Origin: Desulfurococcus mucosus DSM 2162
GTDB taxonomy: Archaea > Thermoproteota > Thermoprotei_A > Sulfolobales > Desulfurococcaceae
DNA: 64,000 nt
Direction of reading: 5' to 3'
Assembly (NCBI RefSeq): GCF_000186365.1
Contig: NC_014961.1
Location: 1,116,001-1,180,000, forward strand
Position numbers and translations under genes: made by a program. This document shows, one piece after another, positions 61,722-64,000 of this stretch; the stretch's first letter is position 1; each line of letters starts with the position of its first letter. Under the pieces are notes generated by a model. That model searched no databases and was not told the origin of the DNA. It saw only the letters and a list, made by a program, of their open reading frames with translations.

Positions 61722-61968
61722 TCTCTATCGCTATAAAGGGCTTCATCCTCCCCTTGATCCTCTCGCTGCCGATGCCGACTTTAACGAGTTCGACGCTGTC
61801 CCCCATTCGCGAGACAAGGGCGTTGTAGAGGTCTACCGCCCTACTTATGTAGGGACCCACCCCTTTCAACACTACTCTTTCACTCCCCTCCTGGAACATT
61901 AGGATAACCTCTACAATGTAGTCGTCGAGAGATTTCCTACCCACATTCAGGACTCGCTCAGAACTCAC
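61705..61968 (-). CDS. Second Alba-family protein
   Basis: An 87-aa Alba paralogue: SSERVLNVGRKSLDDYIVEV, then VVLKGVGPYISRAVDLYNAL and IKGRMKPFIAIEI. The GKKP motif of classical Alba reads GRKS here, so its DNA affinity may differ. A longer frame starts at 62,040 but that part contains a TATA box (CTTATATATC, about 62,007-62,016); the GTG at 61,968 with GGTGA 7 nt upstream is the likely start. It converges on reverse gyrase with a 17-nt overlap. Confidence 0.85.
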   Translation of the reverse strand: MSSERVLNVGRKSLDDYIVEVILMFQEGSERVVLKGVGPYISRAVDLYNALVSRMGDSVELVKVGIGSERIKGRMKPFIAIEIRKKY

Positions 61969-62065
61969 ATCATTCACCCTACATAGGAGCTTATCACATG
62001 AGAAAGATATATAAGCTTTCACAGTAGCCTCACTGTCCACGCCTCCATAAGAAGCAAAGGGGTAG

Positions 62066-62510
62066 AACCATTTGTTCCACGGGTGGAGTGCAAGTGGACC
62101 CGTATTGTTGATCCATCATGAACCATTTGTTCCAGGGTATGATTGCGAGTGGAGTCCAAGCCGTCTCAAGCGATCCCATGTTCATCCCACCCCTGGAACC
62201 AAGGGTTCCGGGGGTGGTGTTCAAGTGAAACCCCTCCTACCAGTCCCCCACCCCTTTGCTTCAACTGGAAATAAATTTTATTGATTCTTCATTGCCTCCT
62301 GAGAGAGGAGTAATTGCTTAAGTCAGTTTGTATAATGATTTATTTGTATAATAGCTTTGATCAATCATGGAAACTCGTAATGGTTTATTGGAAATGGAAC
62401 ATGGGATCCGGGATTCCAGTGGAAGGGGAGGGGTGGGGGTGTTCTATTCAGGGTTTATAAGCCGGCAGTCTATTGAAACCTTTGGTTCCACCCCTGGGCT
62501 GCCGGTGGAG
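62066..62510 (+). repeat. Irregular array of five dyad-containing repeats
   Basis: Units of about 34 nt starting at 62,066, 62,121, 62,197, 62,396 (degenerate) and 62,475. The common core is GAACC-n-TTGTTCC or GGAACCNNNGGTTCC (a dyad), then a GGGTGG-like part and TGCAAGTGGA. Spacing is uneven (55, 76, 199, 79), unlike CRISPR. The array fills the gap between Alba2 and the rnpB promoter together with AT-rich sequence (62,280-62,380). Confidence 0.6.
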
Positions 62511-62523
62511 ACCCCTCCACGGT

Positions 62524-62532
62524 GTTTATAAG
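62524..62532 (+). promoter_or_regulatory. TATA box of the RNase P RNA gene
   Basis: GTTTATAAG ends 23 nt before the first base of the P1 helix at 62,555, matching archaeal promoter spacing. Confidence 0.7.
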
Positions 62533-62554
62533 GGGTTTACACTAGAGTTTGATA

Positions 62555-62876
62555 CGCGGCCGGGCGCCCCACTCACGCCCCGGAACTGTGACGGGGTGAG
62601 GAAACTCCGCACACCCCGTGGCAGTGCGGCCCCGTAAGGGGCACGGGCAGTCCCCGTGGCTACGGCACAGAAACGGTACGGCCACCACTGGATGGCGGTG
62701 AAGACGGCCGAGCCCCGGTGACGGGGTTGCCAAGCCGTTGAGGACGGTGGTGGAGGCGTTGAAACGGCCGTCCCGCATGGTGCAAGGCCCGGTCCCGGTG
62801 TGAGGGCCACGCGACCGGTGTGGGCCGCATAGACAAATGTGGGGTGAACAGAATGCGGGTTACGGCCCGGCCGCGC
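62555..62876 (+). ncRNA. rnpB: RNase P RNA
   Basis: Catalytic RNA that removes tRNA 5' leaders. The ends pair perfectly as P1: CGCGGCCGGGC (62,555-62,565) with GCCCGGCCGCG (62,865-62,875). Conserved regions are visible in order: GAGGAAACTCCGC near the 5' end (CR-I), GGCACAGAAACGGTACGGCC (CR-II/III), GGACGGTGGTGGAGGCGTTG and the 3' CR-V block AGACAAATG with GAACAGAATGCGGGTTAC. About 320 nt, usual for archaea. It is followed 4 nt later by the convergent tsr3 gene. Protein partner Rpp29 is at 10,134-10,412. Confidence 0.9.
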
Positions 62877-62880
62877 TGTA

Positions 62881-63402
62881 TCAGCATGGAGGGCTGGCGG
62901 GCCAAAACTCTGAGATCGCTGATTCCAGCTCACCGGGGGTTTTACTCTTCGAGTATGCGTCGAGGAGCTCCTTGTTGAGCTCGTGGAAGGTCTTCATCCA
63001 CTTATAGAGGCCGAGCAGCCTTGAGTACTCCTCGTGGAAGCCTGTTATGTAGAGTGATGCTGCAACAGCCTCTATGCTTGAAAGTATGCAGGGCTTACCG
63101 TAGTTGACAGGGTTGCCTGGTAGTAGTGGAGGCAGCTTCACATGGAGGCCCCTTATACCTGTGAACCTTGAGGGGCTGAGCCTCCTCCAGCTCGCGTCAA
63201 CCACTAGGATTCCCTGCTGCAATACTGTGTCACGTAGCCATGGGCCAAGGTATTCCTGGGAGTAGGGGTTCAGGACCACTGGCCTGGCTCTAAGCCTCCT
63301 AGCGTCGACTAGTGTGGCTAACCCCATTCTAACCATCTTCACCGCAGTGTTCTTCAAGGGGTCGTCCTCACGGTGCAGCAACACGTAGACATGTATGTTC
63401 AA
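62881..63402 (-). CDS. tsr3: rRNA aminocarboxypropyltransferase Tsr3 (DUF367)
   Basis: Transfers the 3-amino-3-carboxypropyl group of SAM to a modified pseudouridine of small-subunit rRNA. The signature is VYVLLHREDDPLKNTAVKMV near the start, then LNPYSQEYLGPWLRDTVLQQ, LVVDASWRR, LPPLLPGNPVNYGKPCILSS and EAVAASLYITGF, all typical. TTG at 63,402 has a GGAGG Shine-Dalgarno 7 nt upstream and is preferred over a start 18 codons earlier. Confidence 0.92.
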   Translation of the reverse strand: MNIHVYVLLHREDDPLKNTAVKMVRMGLATLVDARRLRARPVVLNPYSQEYLGPWLRDTVLQQGILVVDASWRRLSPSRFTGIRGLHVKLPPLLPGNPVNYGKPCILSSIEAVAASLYITGFHEEYSRLLGLYKWMKTFHELNKELLDAYSKSKTPGELESAISEFWPASPPC

Positions 63403-63476
63403 AAGGCCGCCTCCCCCACGTACCCCGGCCACGGGATCACTAGTAGGTGGTTCCACCCTTAATATCCCGCATTGAC

Positions 63477-63547
63477 TGACCCCCTCCCCGCCCTAAAGGG
63501 GCGAGGGTTCCCTTAGGGCGGATCACCGGTTCCCCGCATCTGTTCGT
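63477..63547 (+). repeat. Dispersed hairpin repeat, long form (copy 8)
   Basis: CTGACCCCCTCCCCGCCC, then CCTTAGGGCGGATCACC and GGTTCCCCGCATCTGTTCG, matching 47,373-47,446 on the minus strand and the inner part of 47,102-47,174. It lies between the divergent tsr3 and the AsnC-like gene. Confidence 0.65.
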
Positions 63548-63583
63548 GGTAACATTTATTATTCCTGTGGACACAATAATAAC

Positions 63584-63847
63584 ATGGGGATGGCAATGGC
63601 GAAGTCATCGGCCATAATCCTCATTCAGACGGAGATAGGCGCGGAGGCCAAGGTCCTTGACGAACTCTTTAAGATACCCGAGGTGAAGGAGGCCTACGTA
63701 GTGTATGGAACCTACGACATAGTCCTGAAGATCGAGGCGGAGGCCCTTGAGAAGATAAGGGAGATAGTCACCAACAAGATAAGGAAGTACCCTGACATAA
63801 GGACAACCGTCACAATGATAATCGTGGAGGAGAAGGTGAGGCAGTAG
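63584..63847 (+). CDS. Stand-alone Lrp/AsnC ligand-binding (RAM) domain protein
   Basis: An 87-aa protein lacking a DNA-binding domain. AIILIQTEIGAEAKVLDELF, then EVKEAYVVYGTYDIVLKIEA and RTTVTMIIVEE form the ferredoxin-like RAM fold. Such proteins bind amino acids and may act with full-length Lrp regulators. TATA-like TTTATTA at about 63,554-63,560 suggests a leaderless start at 63,584; an ATG at 63,596 is also possible. Confidence 0.88.
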   Translation: MGMAMAKSSAIILIQTEIGAEAKVLDELFKIPEVKEAYVVYGTYDIVLKIEAEALEKIREIVTNKIRKYPDIRTTVTMIIVEEKVRQ

Positions 63848-63868
63848 CCGCTTCTTCACGCTTATCCC

Positions 63869-63880
63869 ATTTCTTTTTTT
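63869..63880 (+). terminator. T-rich terminator after the AsnC-like gene
   Basis: ATTTCTTTTTTT about 25 nt after the stop codon, the typical archaeal poly-T termination signal. Confidence 0.5.
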
Positions 63881-63937
63881 AAGATTTAGGGAGAGGCCTC
63901 GTGCCTATCGATGCCTCCATGATTCACCCTGCCTTGC

Positions 63938-63980
63938 TCTGACCTCCTCCCGCCCTAAAGGGTGAGGCTTCCAGTCGTAA
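63938..63980 (-). repeat. Dispersed hairpin repeat, IS200/IS605-end-like (copy 9)
   Basis: TCTGACCTCCTCCCGCCC, then AAAGGGTGAGGCTTCCAGTC and GTAA, close to the copy at 26,561-26,605. It ends 20 nt before the window edge. Confidence 0.65.
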
Positions 63981-64000
63981 TAAGGTATGGGAGGATTAGT

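Noticed and set aside
62066-62230. CRISPR array
   Set aside because: Repeats are degenerate and spacing is uneven (55, 76, then 199 nt); no cas gene is in the window.

Overview
This window looks like a chromosome segment of a hyperthermophilic crenarchaeon, most likely a member of the Desulfurococcales (Desulfurococcus-like; the genus is an inference). The evidence is the archaeal/eukaryal ribosomal protein set, reverse gyrase, two Alba proteins, topoisomerase VI, RadA, PCNA, an Rpo13-like RNA polymerase subunit (known only from some Crenarchaeota), an intron-containing tRNA, box C/D sRNAs, and TATA boxes about 25 nt upstream of many genes. GC content is fairly high and genes are tightly packed.

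Positions 1-18,200 (minus strand) hold the S10/spc ribosomal superoperon, reading L3, L4, L23, L2, then a MoxR AAA+ ATPase and a VWA protein with their own promoter, then S19, L22, S3, L29, Rpp29, S17, L14, L24, S4e, L5, S14, S8, L6, L32e, L19e, L18, S5, L30, L15, SecY, an EMC3/DUF106-like membrane protein, L34e, Cmk and L14e. A SPOUT methyltransferase sits just upstream of L3. Positions 19,300-31,200 hold a PAPS-reductase-like enzyme, an Lhr helicase, Rpo13, PCNA, a four-subunit 2-oxoacid:ferredoxin oxidoreductase, Sec61 beta, MazG, GGGP synthase and Elf1.

Positions 31,200-45,300 are rich in tRNA and DNA-topology functions: tRNA-Pro with an intron, a non-catalytic splicing endonuclease subunit, HisRS, RtcB ligase, Topo VI B and A, ThrRS and RadA. 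Positions 45,300-54,800 are looser: an ABC exporter, a prepilin peptidase, a HIT protein, small zinc and membrane proteins, regulators, and several intergenic stretches with repeats and small RNAs. Positions 54,800-64,000 hold an XPB helicase, Alba, reverse gyrase, a second Alba, the RNase P RNA gene, Tsr3 and a stand-alone Lrp/AsnC ligand-binding domain.

The most interesting content lies outside the long ORFs. I see six candidate box C/D sRNAs. Four of them carry 10-11 nt guides complementary to rRNA segments I recognise (16S 530 loop; 23S peptidyl-transferase and nearby regions), and five have a TATA box at the expected distance. There is also a dispersed family of about 20-bp stem hairpins resembling IS200/IS605 ends with no transposase in the window, a diverged pair of 150-205 bp repeats, an irregular five-copy repeat array upstream of the RNase P RNA gene, and a MoxR/VWA module inside the ribosomal protein operon.
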